Origin: QQUK01 sp913009765
Lineage (GTDB): Bacteria > Zixibacteria > MSB-5A5 > GN15 > FEB-12
Assembly: GCA_937900185.1 (NCBI GenBank)
Contig: CALCCW010000285.1
Span: forward strand, 1 to 11,101
Direction of reading: 5' to 3'
Length of the DNA: 11,101 nucleotides
The notes under the pieces: generated by a model
Databases searched by the model: none
The model's input: the letters and a program-made list of their open reading frames with translations, nothing else
What the model was told of the DNA's origin: nothing
In this document: piece after piece, positions 1-6,781 of the stretch
Layout of the letters: the number at the start of each line of letters is the position of its first letter
Numbering within the stretch: the first letter of the stretch is position 1
Program-made: the position numbers and the translations under genes

Positions 1-30
1 CTCTTTCCCTACACGGCGCTCTTCCGATCT
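1..30. other. Illumina adapter remnant at contig end (not native DNA)
   Basis: These 30 bases match the 3' part of the Illumina universal/Read 1 adapter, ending in CTCTTCCGATCT. The only difference is at base 16 (G where the adapter has A). The flanking peptidase frame happens to stay open through it, so a gene caller would add about ten false residues to that protein. The match is recalled from the known adapter sequence and seen directly; it should be trimmed. Confidence 0.95.
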
Positions 31-1726
31 CAACTGCTCCTATGAGCAATCCGCCGGCTGACCCTCCCGATGCTGCCAATTTTTCAGGAGAAGTATATTT
101 TTGTTTGATAAGATATTCCGCAGATGCAATAAAATCGGTAAAGGTATTTTTCTTGTATAAAAACTTTCCATTTTCATACCATGTACGTCCCATCGCTCCC
201 CCACCTCTAACATGAGCAATAACATAAATGACCCCTCTATCTAAAAGAGGAATTGCATGAGCCCGAAAACGAGGTTCAATTGTCATACCGTAAGAACCAT
301 AACCGTATAAATATACCGGATTACTCCCATCTAATTTTATTCCTTTTTTATAAAACAGAGAAAGCGGAATTTTACTTCCATCAGATGCCGTCGCAAAAAG
401 ACGTTTTGCCTCATACAAAGACTTATCATAATTCGGAACTTCATATACTTTTAATATATTCTTCTTTTGAGTTTCCATATTATAATCAAATACAGTTCTT
501 GGAGTAACCGGAGAGCTAAAAGTTAAGCGAAGATTTTTTGATTTATAATTATTATTCTCTCCGGCAGAATAGGTGTACACTTCTTCACCAAAATTAAGAT
601 AATGCTGTTTTAAACTTTTTAAGTCAACAACCCGAACCTGTTTGTTGCCATTTTTGCGTTCATACACAACAAGATATTTATCGAAAACATCCAAATCATC
701 AATTTTAATATTTTTATCATACGGAAAATAATCAACCCAGTGTGACTTTTGAGTTTTTCTCTCAGGTGTTGTCATAATTTTGAAATTTATCGCATTTTGA
801 TTCGTTACAATAAAAAACTGTTTCTTATGATGATATACTGAGTATTCTACTTTTAATTCTCTTGGTGCAAAAACAGTAAAAGCATCCTGAGGCTTATCAG
901 CTTTTAAATAGAGGACTTCTGATGTCAACGAACTGCCCAAATTGATAAATAAATATTTATCTGATTTGGACCTTGATAAATCCATCCAGTATTTTGGGTC
1001 TTTTTCTTCATACACCAAATCATCTTGGTTCTCTGATTTTAATTGATGTCGATAAGTACGGTATGGTCTCAGAGTCTCATCTAATACTGTATAAAAGACT
1101 GTTTTATTATCATTTGCCCAAACCAAAGAGTTATAACACCCCGCTATTTTATCTTTTAATACCTTGCCGCTTTTTAAATCTTTGAAATATATAGTATATT
1201 CCTCCCGACCGGTGGTATCAACAGCATAGGCAAGCATTTTCCCGTTTGGGCTGACCTCAAAAAGACCAATTGAATAAAATTCATACCCCGATGCCGCCTG
1301 ATTAACATCAAGAAGAATTTCCTCTGCATTCTCAAGTGACCCTTTTTTACGACAATAAATCCTATACTCTTTACCTTCTACAGTTCTGGAATAATAATAG
1401 TAATCACCATCTTTTTCAGGTACTGTTTCATCGGTCTCTTTTATCTTGCCAATAATTTCATCATATAATTCTTTTTGTAATTGTTCATTATCTTTGGTCA
1501 TTTCCTTGGTGTATTTATTCTCGGCTTTCAAATAAGCGAGAACATCTGCTGAACCTCTATTTTTTAACCATGCATAATCATCTTCCCAATTTTCACCATG
1601 CAAACTATTCATCTGTTTAATTTTTTTGGCAACGGGTGCTTTTGCCTGTCGTTTTTGAACACATCCGTTACTTCCCATTATAAAACATCCTATTGCAATA
1701 ATTATGACACTTTTATATAGACTCAT
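31..1726 (-). CDS. ptrB: Oligopeptidase B-like S9A serine peptidase, probable lipoprotein, C-terminus cut off by contig end
   Basis: Serine peptidase of the prolyl oligopeptidase family (S9A), which cleaves short peptides; oligopeptidase B cuts after Arg or Lys. About 565 native residues are present. An N-terminal hydrophobic segment (residues 6-18) is followed by Cys22 in a weak lipobox (SNGC), so it is probably an exported lipoprotein. The propeller region (about 85-420) precedes an alpha/beta-hydrolase domain with GYGSYG (475-480), HVRGGG, and the nucleophile elbow GGSAGG with Ser556. E. coli PtrB has closely similar text around its Ser532; the 24-residue offset fits the added signal peptide. 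The catalytic Asp and His, about 130-150 residues, lie beyond the contig end. The start is supported by GGAG five bases upstream of ATG. Transcribed divergently from the EF-G gene. Family is sure; the OpdB-versus-POP subtype and lipoprotein fate are inferred. Confidence 0.9.
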
Positions 1727-1756
1727 ATCTACTCCATTTATGCTATAATTTATAAT

Positions 1757-1785
1757 AATGTAAACCCTCTAAACTGCCCTGTCAA
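1757..1785 (-). promoter_or_regulatory. Candidate sigma-70 promoter for the S9 peptidase gene
   Basis: On the minus strand a perfect TTGACA (1785-1780) is followed after 17 bp by TACATT (1762-1757, 4 of 6 consensus bases), about 30 bp upstream of the ATG at 1726. Spacing and distance suit a promoter. The -10 box is weak, and the AT-rich stretch offers other candidates. Confidence 0.45.
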
Positions 1786-1883
1786 TCAACTTAGAAAGCA
1801 ATTTTGGCAATCTTAGACTAAAAAATATGGAAAAAACAAGTGTAATATCTATTATCGGAATAGATACACACAGCTAAGACCAT

Positions 1884-1922
1884 AAGGCTTGTTGAAAAGT
1901 CCAAAATATATTTCAACACCTT
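1884..1922. repeat. Hairpin containing a relic of the GGCTTGTTGAAAA repeat end
   Basis: GGCTTGTTGAAAAGTC (1886-1901) matches the left end of the MITE-like element at 8721-8738 apart from a missing leading G and one fewer A. The same bases form the 5' arm of a hairpin: TGTTGAAA pairs with TTTCAACA, and AAGG with CCTT across a two-base bulge. No second terminal repeat is seen nearby, so this looks like a solo end or decayed copy in the leader between the divergent genes. Confidence 0.5.
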
Positions 1923-1973
1923 TCCAAAATAAGATATTTAAGCCGAAAAAAAGGTACTTCACACCGATACTGA

Positions 1974-2002
1974 TTGACTTTACCGATATTTTTTGATATG
2001 TT
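1974..2002 (+). promoter_or_regulatory. Candidate sigma-70 promoter for the EF-G-like gene
   Basis: TTGACT (1974-1979) and TATGTT (1997-2002) are separated by 17 bp, about 56 bp upstream of the GTG start. ACCGATA occurs twice nearby (1962-1968 and 1982-1988), flanking and overlapping the -35 region, and could be a regulator site. The remainder of the 1727-2058 intergenic stretch is AT-rich, with no gene seen in it. Confidence 0.4.
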
Positions 2003-2046
2003 GGTTTCTGTTAATTTGTGGAAGCTAATGAAATATATACTCTTTT

Positions 2047-2051
2047 GGAGG
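2047..2051 (+). promoter_or_regulatory. Shine-Dalgarno site fixing the GTG start of the EF-G-like gene
   Basis: GGAGG lies seven bases upstream of GTG at 2059. The nearest upstream ATG (2028-2030) is out of frame, so the GTG is the best start. Confidence 0.8.
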
Positions 2052-2058
2052 TTTTCCG

Positions 2059-4143
2059 GTGAAGGAATATACTACCGAACAAATCCGAAATATCTGTTTC
2101 GCGGGACAACGCGGATGCGGAAAAACAAGCCTGATTGATGCGATTGCATACAATACAAAAATAAATAATCGTATTGGTCGGGTTGACGATGGTTCTTCAT
2201 TACTTGATTATAATGAAGATGAAATTGCACGAAAAACTACTATTTCTGCCAAATTACTTGCTTGCGAATGGAAATCTCAAAAAATTAATCTTTTAGATTG
2301 TCCGGGACACACTGATTTTATTGGTGAGCTGCAAAGTGCCCTCCAAGTAACAGAATTGGTTGGAATTTTAGTAACAGCTCTTGCAGGTGTTGAAGTTGGA
2401 ACTCAACTTCATTGGAAAGAGATTGATAAAAAAAATAAACCCCGCTTTTTCTTTGTCAACAAAATGGGCGTAGAAAATGTTAAGTGGCGGACAAGTTTAG
2501 ACTCAATTAATAATGCATTTGGCAAACAAGCTGTTGCTGTTCAACTCCCGATTGGTGAAGCAGAAAATTTTAGAGGTGTTGTTGATTTACTGCACATGAA
2601 AGCTTATGAGTTTGATGGCGATGGTGGAAGAAAAGAAATTGATATTCCAGCTGATTTAAAGGATGAAGCTTTTGCTGAAAGAGAACGCCTGATTGAAGTT
2701 GCAGCTGAAGCGGATGATAACTTACTTGAAAAATATTTCGATGAAGGTACACTCAATGATGCTGATGTGCTTCTTGGTTTACAAGAAGGTATAATCAAGT
2801 CGAAAGTCTTCCCTGTTCTTTTTGGTTCCGGTAATAAAAATGTCGGCGTACGTATTCTGCTTGATTTCCTTGCTGAATATGCACCATCCCCAAAACAAGT
2901 AGCCCCAATGCAAGCAGTAAAAACTGACACCGAAGATGTTGTAGAGCTTTCATATGACCCAGCAGGCAGCACTGCAGCGTTTGTGTTCAAAGTTGTTTCT
3001 GAAGGTCATCTTGGAGATATGTCTTTTGTCAAATGCTTTAATGGTACTATAAAACCATCTATTGATTTGAAAAACCAACAAAAAAACAATACCGAAAGAA
3101 TCGGTCACCTTTATACTTTCCAAGGTAAAAATAGAGTTGAAATTCAATCAATTCCTGCCGGAGATATTGGAGTTTTAGTTAAGCTCAAAGATACACATAC
3201 AGGAAACACATTAGCAGACAGTTCCTTTTCTGTTACTATTCCTGAAGTTGAATTTACTAATCCGGTTATGGATGTAGCTGTAAAAGCTGCTAAAAAAGGT
3301 GAAGAAGATAAAGTAGCTGCCGGATTTAATAAATTGCACGAAGAAGATCCGACCTTTAAACTGGTTGCCTTCCCTGCTTTAAAACAGCAGGTTCTTTATG
3401 GACAGGGACCTACACATATTGATATTTTAGTAAATAAATTAAAAAATCGTTTTGGCGTTGAGGTAGAACTTGTAAAACCTCGCATTCCTTACAGGGAAAC
3501 AATAAAAGGTAAAGCTGAAAAACAATATAAACATAAAAAACAATCCGGTGGACGCGGTCAATACGGTGATGTTCATATTAGATTAGAACCAAACGGAAGA
3601 GGTAACGGATTTGAATTTGTTGACGCTATCAAAGGTGGTGTTATTCCAAGTAAATTTATACCTGCTGTTGAAAAAGGTGTTGTGGAAGCGATGGTTAATG
3701 GCAACTTAGCAGGCTCACAAGTCGTGGATGTTAAGGTAACTTTATTCTTTGGTTCTTATCATGATGTTGACTCATCTGACTTAGCATTTAAAATTTCCGG
3801 CATGATGGCTTTCAGAGAAGGATTTATGGATGCCAAACCTATTCTGCTTGAACCGATATATAATATCGAAATTACCGTCCCTGACGAATTTACCGGTGAT
3901 GTAATGGGTGACATGTCTTCCCGTCGCGGTAAAATTTCCGGTATGGACCCTGATGGAGCAAACCAAATTATTAAGGCTCAAGTTCCTCAGGCTGAATTAT
4001 ATCAATATTCTGTAGACCTTCGCTCTATGACTCAAGGACAGGGTGTGTATACCTTAAGCTTATCACATTATGAAGAAGTTCCTCATGATGCTGCCAAAAA
4101 AGTTATCGAAGAAGCAAAACGTGAAAAAGAAGCTGACGAATAG
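2059..4143 (+). CDS. fusA: EF-G-like translational GTPase (EF-G paralog, EF-G2 type)
   Basis: Full-length (694 aa) translation factor of the EF-G family, which moves tRNA and mRNA on the ribosome using GTP. The G domain shows G1 at 16-23 (G-x4-GKT), a switch I with RKTTIS at 58-63 in place of the usual RGITI, and G3 DCPGH at 80-84 with the catalytic His84. G4 reads NKMG (134-137) where NKMD is expected, so the guanine-specifying Asp is missing. Domain IV is normal, with the tip loop GSYHDVDSSD (565-574), and domain V is complete. It is not next to rpsL, rpsG or tuf, the usual neighbours of the housekeeping fusA. Together with the altered G1, switch I and G4 this argues for a paralog, as in Thermus EF-G-2 or Bacteroides EF-G2. 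Whether it is the only EF-G in this genome cannot be seen. A strong terminator follows. Confidence 0.93.
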   Translation: MKEYTTEQIRNICFAGQRGCGKTSLIDAIAYNTKINNRIGRVDDGSSLLDYNEDEIARKTTISAKLLACEWKSQKINLLDCPGHTDFIGELQSALQVTELVGILVTALAGVEVGTQLHWKEIDKKNKPRFFFVNKMGVENVKWRTSLDSINNAFGKQAVAVQLPIGEAENFRGVVDLLHMKAYEFDGDGGRKEIDIPADLKDEAFAERERLIEVAAEADDNLLEKYFDEGTLNDADVLLGLQEGIIKSKVFPVLFGSGNKNVGVRILLDFLAEYAPSPKQVAPMQAVKTDTEDVVELSYDPAGSTAAFVFKVVSEGHLGDMSFVKCFNGTIKPSIDLKNQQKNNTERIGHLYTFQGKNRVEIQSIPAGDIGVLVKLKDTHTGNTLADSSFSVTIPEVEFTNPVMDVAVKAAKKGEEDKVAAGFNKLHEEDPTFKLVAFPALKQQVLYGQGPTHIDILVNKLKNRFGVEVELVKPRIPYRETIKGKAEKQYKHKKQSGGRGQYGDVHIRLEPNGRGNGFEFVDAIKGGVIPSKFIPAVEKGVVEAMVNGNLAGSQVVDVKVTLFFGSYHDVDSSDLAFKISGMMAFREGFMDAKPILLEPIYNIEITVPDEFTGDVMGDMSSRRGKISGMDPDGANQIIKAQVPQAELYQYSVDLRSMTQGQGVYTLSLSHYEEVPHDAAKKVIEEAKREKEADE

Positions 4144-4165
4144 TCAGTATTTTCTAATAACTAAA

Positions 4166-4201
4166 AGGTCAACCTGCTTCAGCGGGTTGACCTCTTTTTT
4201 T
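4166..4201 (+). terminator. Rho-independent terminator between convergent genes
   Basis: A 12-bp stem (4166-4177 with 4182-4193, one G-T wobble) closes on a TTCA loop and is followed by C and a run of T, starting 22 bases after the EF-G stop. On the other strand the same hairpin sits immediately after the GYD gene's stop codon (4202-4200) and is followed by TTTT, so it may act in both directions. The run of T overlaps that stop codon. Confidence 0.92.
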
Positions 4202-4532
4202 ATTCTTTTGAATTCACAAATGTGTTGGAAAGTAAATCCATAACTTCTTTAGTAGGTATAGCATTCCAACTCTCCACTTGAAAAGCTCCTTTTGCCCGAC
4301 TTAAAAGTGATATTTTTGCAGCAACCCTCTCATCAGGTGCTTCGTAGATACACATAAAATCGTATGGTCCCAATAATGCATAATGAGCCAATACATTTAC
4401 CTCAGGACAAAGTTCTTTGACTTCCTCAAACCACTCCGGTGAGTTTTTACTGTGTTTTTTTAATCCATGAGTGATTTCAATAATATCAGCATCATGAGGG
4501 GCAATCTTAGTCATCATAACATAAGTTTTCAT
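4200..4532 (-). CDS. GYD-domain protein (small alpha/beta-barrel family), function unknown
   Basis: A 110-aa soluble protein resembling the GYD family (Pfam GYD), small ferredoxin-like proteins of unassigned function that may bind a small ligand. Visible family traits are an N-terminal strand (KTYVMMTKIAP), a central LGPYDFMCIYEAPDE (54-68) matching the family's LGxYD-x-EAPD signature, and a C-terminal segment ending SWNAIPTKEV. In this family a WTLGEYD-like text is usual; here it is ALLGPYD. The start is supported by GGAG six bases upstream. It is monocistronic, converges on the EF-G gene and shares its terminator. Bases 4533-4710 on its upstream side are very AT-rich and show no gene or clear promoter. 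Family call is good; function is not known. Confidence 0.8.
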   Translation of the reverse strand: MKTYVMMTKIAPHDADIIEITHGLKKHSKNSPEWFEEVKELCPEVNVLAHYALLGPYDFMCIYEAPDERVAAKISLLSRAKGAFQVESWNAIPTKEVMDLLSNTFVNSKE

Positions 4533-4710
4533 CTTTTACTCCTATCTTTTTCTCAAAGAGCTGCAGTTCGTGATGAATTTATGTAATACTATAAATTACT
4601 AATTAATAAGGTACACATATAATATATACTTTTTATAGCATAATAAAAGGCGTTTTTATCTTCATTGGTTTTAATAAGTATCACAATCTAAAGCTAATTT
4701 AAAAAAAATA

Positions 4711-4739
4711 TTGACAACTACACAAATGAGCAGTATAAT
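4711..4739 (+). promoter_or_regulatory. Consensus sigma-70 promoter of lexA
   Basis: A perfect TTGACA (4711-4716) and a perfect TATAAT (4734-4739) are separated by exactly 17 bp, 23 bp before the lexA ATG. A start site near 4746 would leave a leader of about 17 bases with no clear Shine-Dalgarno sequence. So strong a core promoter fits a gene held down by a repressor. Confidence 0.9.
4717..4734. promoter_or_regulatory. Candidate LexA operator (SOS box) in the lexA promoter spacer
   Basis: The spacer is an imperfect 18-bp palindrome, ACT.C.CA..TG.G.AGT, with six of nine base pairs matching; its last T is the first base of TATAAT. Autoregulated lexA genes normally carry an operator overlapping the promoter, and no E. 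coli-type CTG-N10-CAG or Gram-positive GAAC-N4-GTTC box is visible. Its core CACAAATG.GCA recurs upstream of rlmB (6751-6762). The pattern recalls the TGCNCN4GTGCA box reported for Fibrobacter. Inference only. Confidence 0.4.
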
Positions 4740-4762
4740 TTATCTGATTATATAAGAATATT

Positions 4763-5377
4763 ATGAAAAAAATAAAACTTACAGAACGACAAAAAACTGT
4801 CTTAGAATTTATTAGAAACCAGATTTCTAATCATGGAAGTTCGCCAACTATTAGAGAAATTGGGAAATTCATGAAAATAAGTTCTACCAATGGCGTTCGA
4901 ATGCATGTAAATGCTCTTATAAAAAAAGGGTTCCTCAAGAAAAATGAACATATTGCCAGAGGGTTGGAACTTACGACTCAAATTTCTCGAGAGATAAAAA
5001 AACTCCCCATTGTTGGCTCAGTACCAGCCGGTCTCCCAATAGATGCTATCGAAAATATTGAAGGTGAGTTAGCTTTAGATGCATCATTTCTACCAAAAGG
5101 TAACTCTTTTAGTGTAAAAGTGATGGGCGACTCAATGAAAAATGCAGGAATTCTTAACGGTGACATTGTTATAGTACAAAAACAAAATACTTCCAATCAA
5201 GGTGAAATCATCGTTGCAATAATTGGCGATGAAGCCACGGTAAAAAGATATTTCAAAGAAGATACGCACATAAAGCTACAACCGGAAAATGATAGCTTTG
5301 AACCAATTATAATAGATAATAATTCTCCGGAATTTCGTATTGCCGGAAAAGTTGTTGGACTCATCAGAAAATTCTAA
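4763..5377 (+). CDS. lexA: LexA repressor, SOS response regulator with self-cleaving peptidase domain
   Basis: Transcriptional repressor of DNA-damage genes, inactivated when RecA filaments stimulate self-cleavage. The 204-aa length is normal. The N-terminal winged HTH (about 1-71) has SPTIREIG and SSTNGVRMHVNAL as the recognition region. The hinge is followed by the cleavage site Ala89-Gly90 (VGSVPAGLP), nucleophile Ser124 (VMGDSM) and general-base Lys161 (EATVKRY), so the S24 peptidase domain is complete. Compared with E. coli, recognition-helix positions Glu44 and Glu45 are Arg46 and Met47 here, which predicts a different operator. ATG was chosen because it follows the promoter directly. 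The gene stands alone and converges on yceI; the 61 bp between them hold only a weak CTGTTA/TAACAG inverted repeat. No umuDC or dinB is in view. Confidence 0.97.
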   Translation: MKKIKLTERQKTVLEFIRNQISNHGSSPTIREIGKFMKISSTNGVRMHVNALIKKGFLKKNEHIARGLELTTQISREIKKLPIVGSVPAGLPIDAIENIEGELALDASFLPKGNSFSVKVMGDSMKNAGILNGDIVIVQKQNTSNQGEIIVAIIGDEATVKRYFKEDTHIKLQPENDSFEPIIIDNNSPEFRIAGKVVGLIRKF

Positions 5378-5438
5378 AAATTACCTGTTAATAAAAGATA
5401 GGCTTTCATGTTTCTTCTAACAGATTGAACTACTATTT

Positions 5439-6034
5439 CTACTCTATTTCAGGTTCAACTTTTACAATTTCAAACTCCAATTCAATTTCGACTTCATTTC
5501 CTACAATTAACCCACCATTATCTAATGTCTTGCTAAAATTAAGATTAAAATCTTGACGATTAATTGTTGTGAAGGCTTCAAATCCTGCTCTGTCTTTCCC
5601 CATGGGTCAACGATGATACCACTGAATTCAACATCAAAACTAACTTCTTTAGTCACATCTTTCATTGTCATATCACCATTAATCTTAAAACCATCTCCTT
5701 CTTCTGTTATACTAGTAGATTTAAAAGTAATTAATGGATATGTTACAACATCGAAAAAAACGGGACTTTTTAAATCAGTATCTCGTTTTTTATCTTTTGT
5801 ATTCACAGATGCAACATCAATTGACAATTCTACTGAACCCCTGTTTACATTTTTCCCGTCAAATTGAACGATTCCCGAAAACTCATCAAAACCACCTTTA
5901 ACTCTAGAAATTGCCATATGACGAACTTTAAAACTAACAGAAGAATGAGTTTTGTCGATTTTCCATTCATCAGCAAAGGCTGTTGATGCCATAATTACAA
6001 AAACAAGCATGGTTGAGAATAATTTTTTCATCAT
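5439..6034 (-). pseudogene. yceI: YceI-family periplasmic lipid-binding protein, frameshifted by a one-base deletion
   Basis: YceI proteins are periplasmic lipocalin-like barrels that bind isoprenoid-type lipids. Reading from ATG at 6034 (a second ATG is adjacent at 6031), a signal peptide with likely cleavage after AFA gives a mature start at DEWKIDKTHSSVSF. The family fold then runs to DPWGKT at residue 148. There the frame breaks: one base is missing in the codon at 5590-5589 (GA where AGA for Arg is expected). In the plus-one frame the expected AGFEAFTTINRQDFNL and the rest of the domain continue for 49 residues to TAG at 5439. As written, translation instead adds 22 unrelated residues and stops at 5522. 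Repaired length is 198 aa, normal for the family. An AGAGGAAG Shine-Dalgarno-like site precedes the start. The break could be a real mutation or an assembly error. Confidence 0.88.
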
Positions 6035-6079
6035 TAAACTTTTTCTTCCTCTTAATAGATTAACATTAAACTGCTCAAC

Positions 6080-6096
6080 CCTATAACAATTATAGG
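6080..6096. promoter_or_regulatory. 17-bp perfect inverted repeat overlapping a TATAAT box upstream of yceI
   Basis: CCTATAA and TTATAGG flank a 3-base centre, 46-62 bases upstream of the yceI ATG. Read on the minus strand the repeat contains TATAAT, so it could be both a -10 box and a repressor site. No good -35 box is seen 17 bp upstream. Too short and AT-rich for a terminator. Function is inferred. Confidence 0.35.
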
Positions 6097-6156
6097 TCAA
6101 TGAAGTTCCATTTAATAGCCTATAAAAAAATAGCAATAATTGATATTTCGGAGAGT

Positions 6157-6729
6157 TCAAACCTGACGTTGCCGAACAGCCTCAAATAAACAAACACCAC
6201 AGGCAACTGAGACATTTAAACAGTCAACTGAACCTTGCATCGGTATATATGACAAGAAATCACAATTTTCTGCAGTCAACCGTCTCATCCCTTTCCCCTC
6301 AGCTCCTAACACAATACACAATCCGCCTTTAAGGTCGATTTGATAAATTGATTCTTTAGCTTGGTCAGAAGTTCCAACAAACCAGATGCCTTTTTCTTTG
6401 AGCTCTTCCATAATTCGGGATAAGTTAGTAACTTGGATAAACGGTATATTTTCAGCAGCACCGGAAGCAATTTGGACAACGGTATCAGTCATTGAAACAG
6501 CTCTATCTTTGGGAGCGATGACCGCATGCACACCGGCAGCATCGGCAGTTCGTAAACATGCACCCAGATTATGAGGATCCTGAACACCATCTAAAATGAG
6601 TAAAAATGGTGGTTCGTTTAGATTGTCTAAAATCTTAAACAGTTCAATTTCAGATTTCACAAAAGCAGATTTTTCTCTGTTGACATGTTTACTTTTACGA
6701 ACATTTTCTTTTTTGAATTGTCTTGCCAT
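6157..6729 (-). CDS. rlmB: RlmB-type 23S rRNA (Gm2251) 2'-O-methyltransferase, short form lacking the N-terminal L30e-like domain
   Basis: SpoU/TrmH-class SAM-dependent methyltransferase. The E. coli RlmB methylates the ribose of G2251 in the P-loop of 23S rRNA. Residues 40-188 match the RlmB catalytic domain closely. Motif 1 is HNLGACLR (53-60) with the catalytic Arg60, motif 2 is LGAEGKGM (141-148), and motif 3 is LNVSVACGVCLFEAVRQR (171-188). E. coli RlmB is 243 aa, with about 85 residues of L30e-like substrate-binding domain before this region. Here there are only about 39 basic residues, and the preceding gene ends 52 bp upstream, so the domain is absent, not hidden by a frameshift. Upstream in-frame extension is blocked by stops. 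No Shine-Dalgarno site is visible before ATG 6729. It may be co-transcribed with the sigma/anti-sigma pair. Confidence 0.9.
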   Translation of the reverse strand: MARQFKKENVRKSKHVNREKSAFVKSEIELFKILDNLNEPPFLLILDGVQDPHNLGACLRTADAAGVHAVIAPKDRAVSMTDTVVQIASGAAENIPFIQVTNLSRIMEELKEKGIWFVGTSDQAKESIYQIDLKGGLCIVLGAEGKGMRRLTAENCDFLSYIPMQGSVDCLNVSVACGVCLFEAVRQRQV

Positions 6730-6749
6730 AAGAGAATTAAATCAAATTC

Positions 6750-6761
6750 GCACAAATGTGC
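6750..6761. promoter_or_regulatory. GCACA-AA-TGTGC palindrome in the rlmB leader, candidate LexA box
   Basis: A perfect 5-bp inverted repeat with a 2-base centre lies 21-32 bases upstream of the rlmB start. CACAAATGTGCA (6751-6762) matches CACAAATGAGCA in the lexA promoter at 11 of 12 positions. The same CACAAATGTG also occurs inside the GYD coding region (4215-4224), so chance cannot be excluded. Confidence 0.3.
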
Positions 6762-6781
6762 AACATAAGAATTCATAAATA

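Noticed and set aside
2604..2990. 128-aa minus-strand open frame inside the EF-G gene
   Set aside because: Antisense shadow of a well-supported gene; low-complexity Ser-rich translation with no family resemblance.
4215..4224. Third copy of CACAAATGTG
   Set aside because: It falls in the coding sequence of the GYD protein, far from any promoter, so it is probably chance; it also lowers confidence in the motif as an operator.
5385..5423. CTGTTA/TAACAG inverted repeat between lexA and yceI as a terminator
   Set aside because: Six-base stem, 27-base loop and no run of T on either strand.
5522..5590. Programmed ribosomal frameshift in yceI
   Set aside because: No slippery heptamer, internal Shine-Dalgarno or downstream stem is visible; a simple deletion or assembly error is simpler.
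6035..6160. N-terminal extension of YceI starting at 6160
   Set aside because: The extra 42 residues precede a clear signal peptide and overlap the end of rlmB; MMKKLFS at 6034 with an upstream Shine-Dalgarno-like site is the better start.
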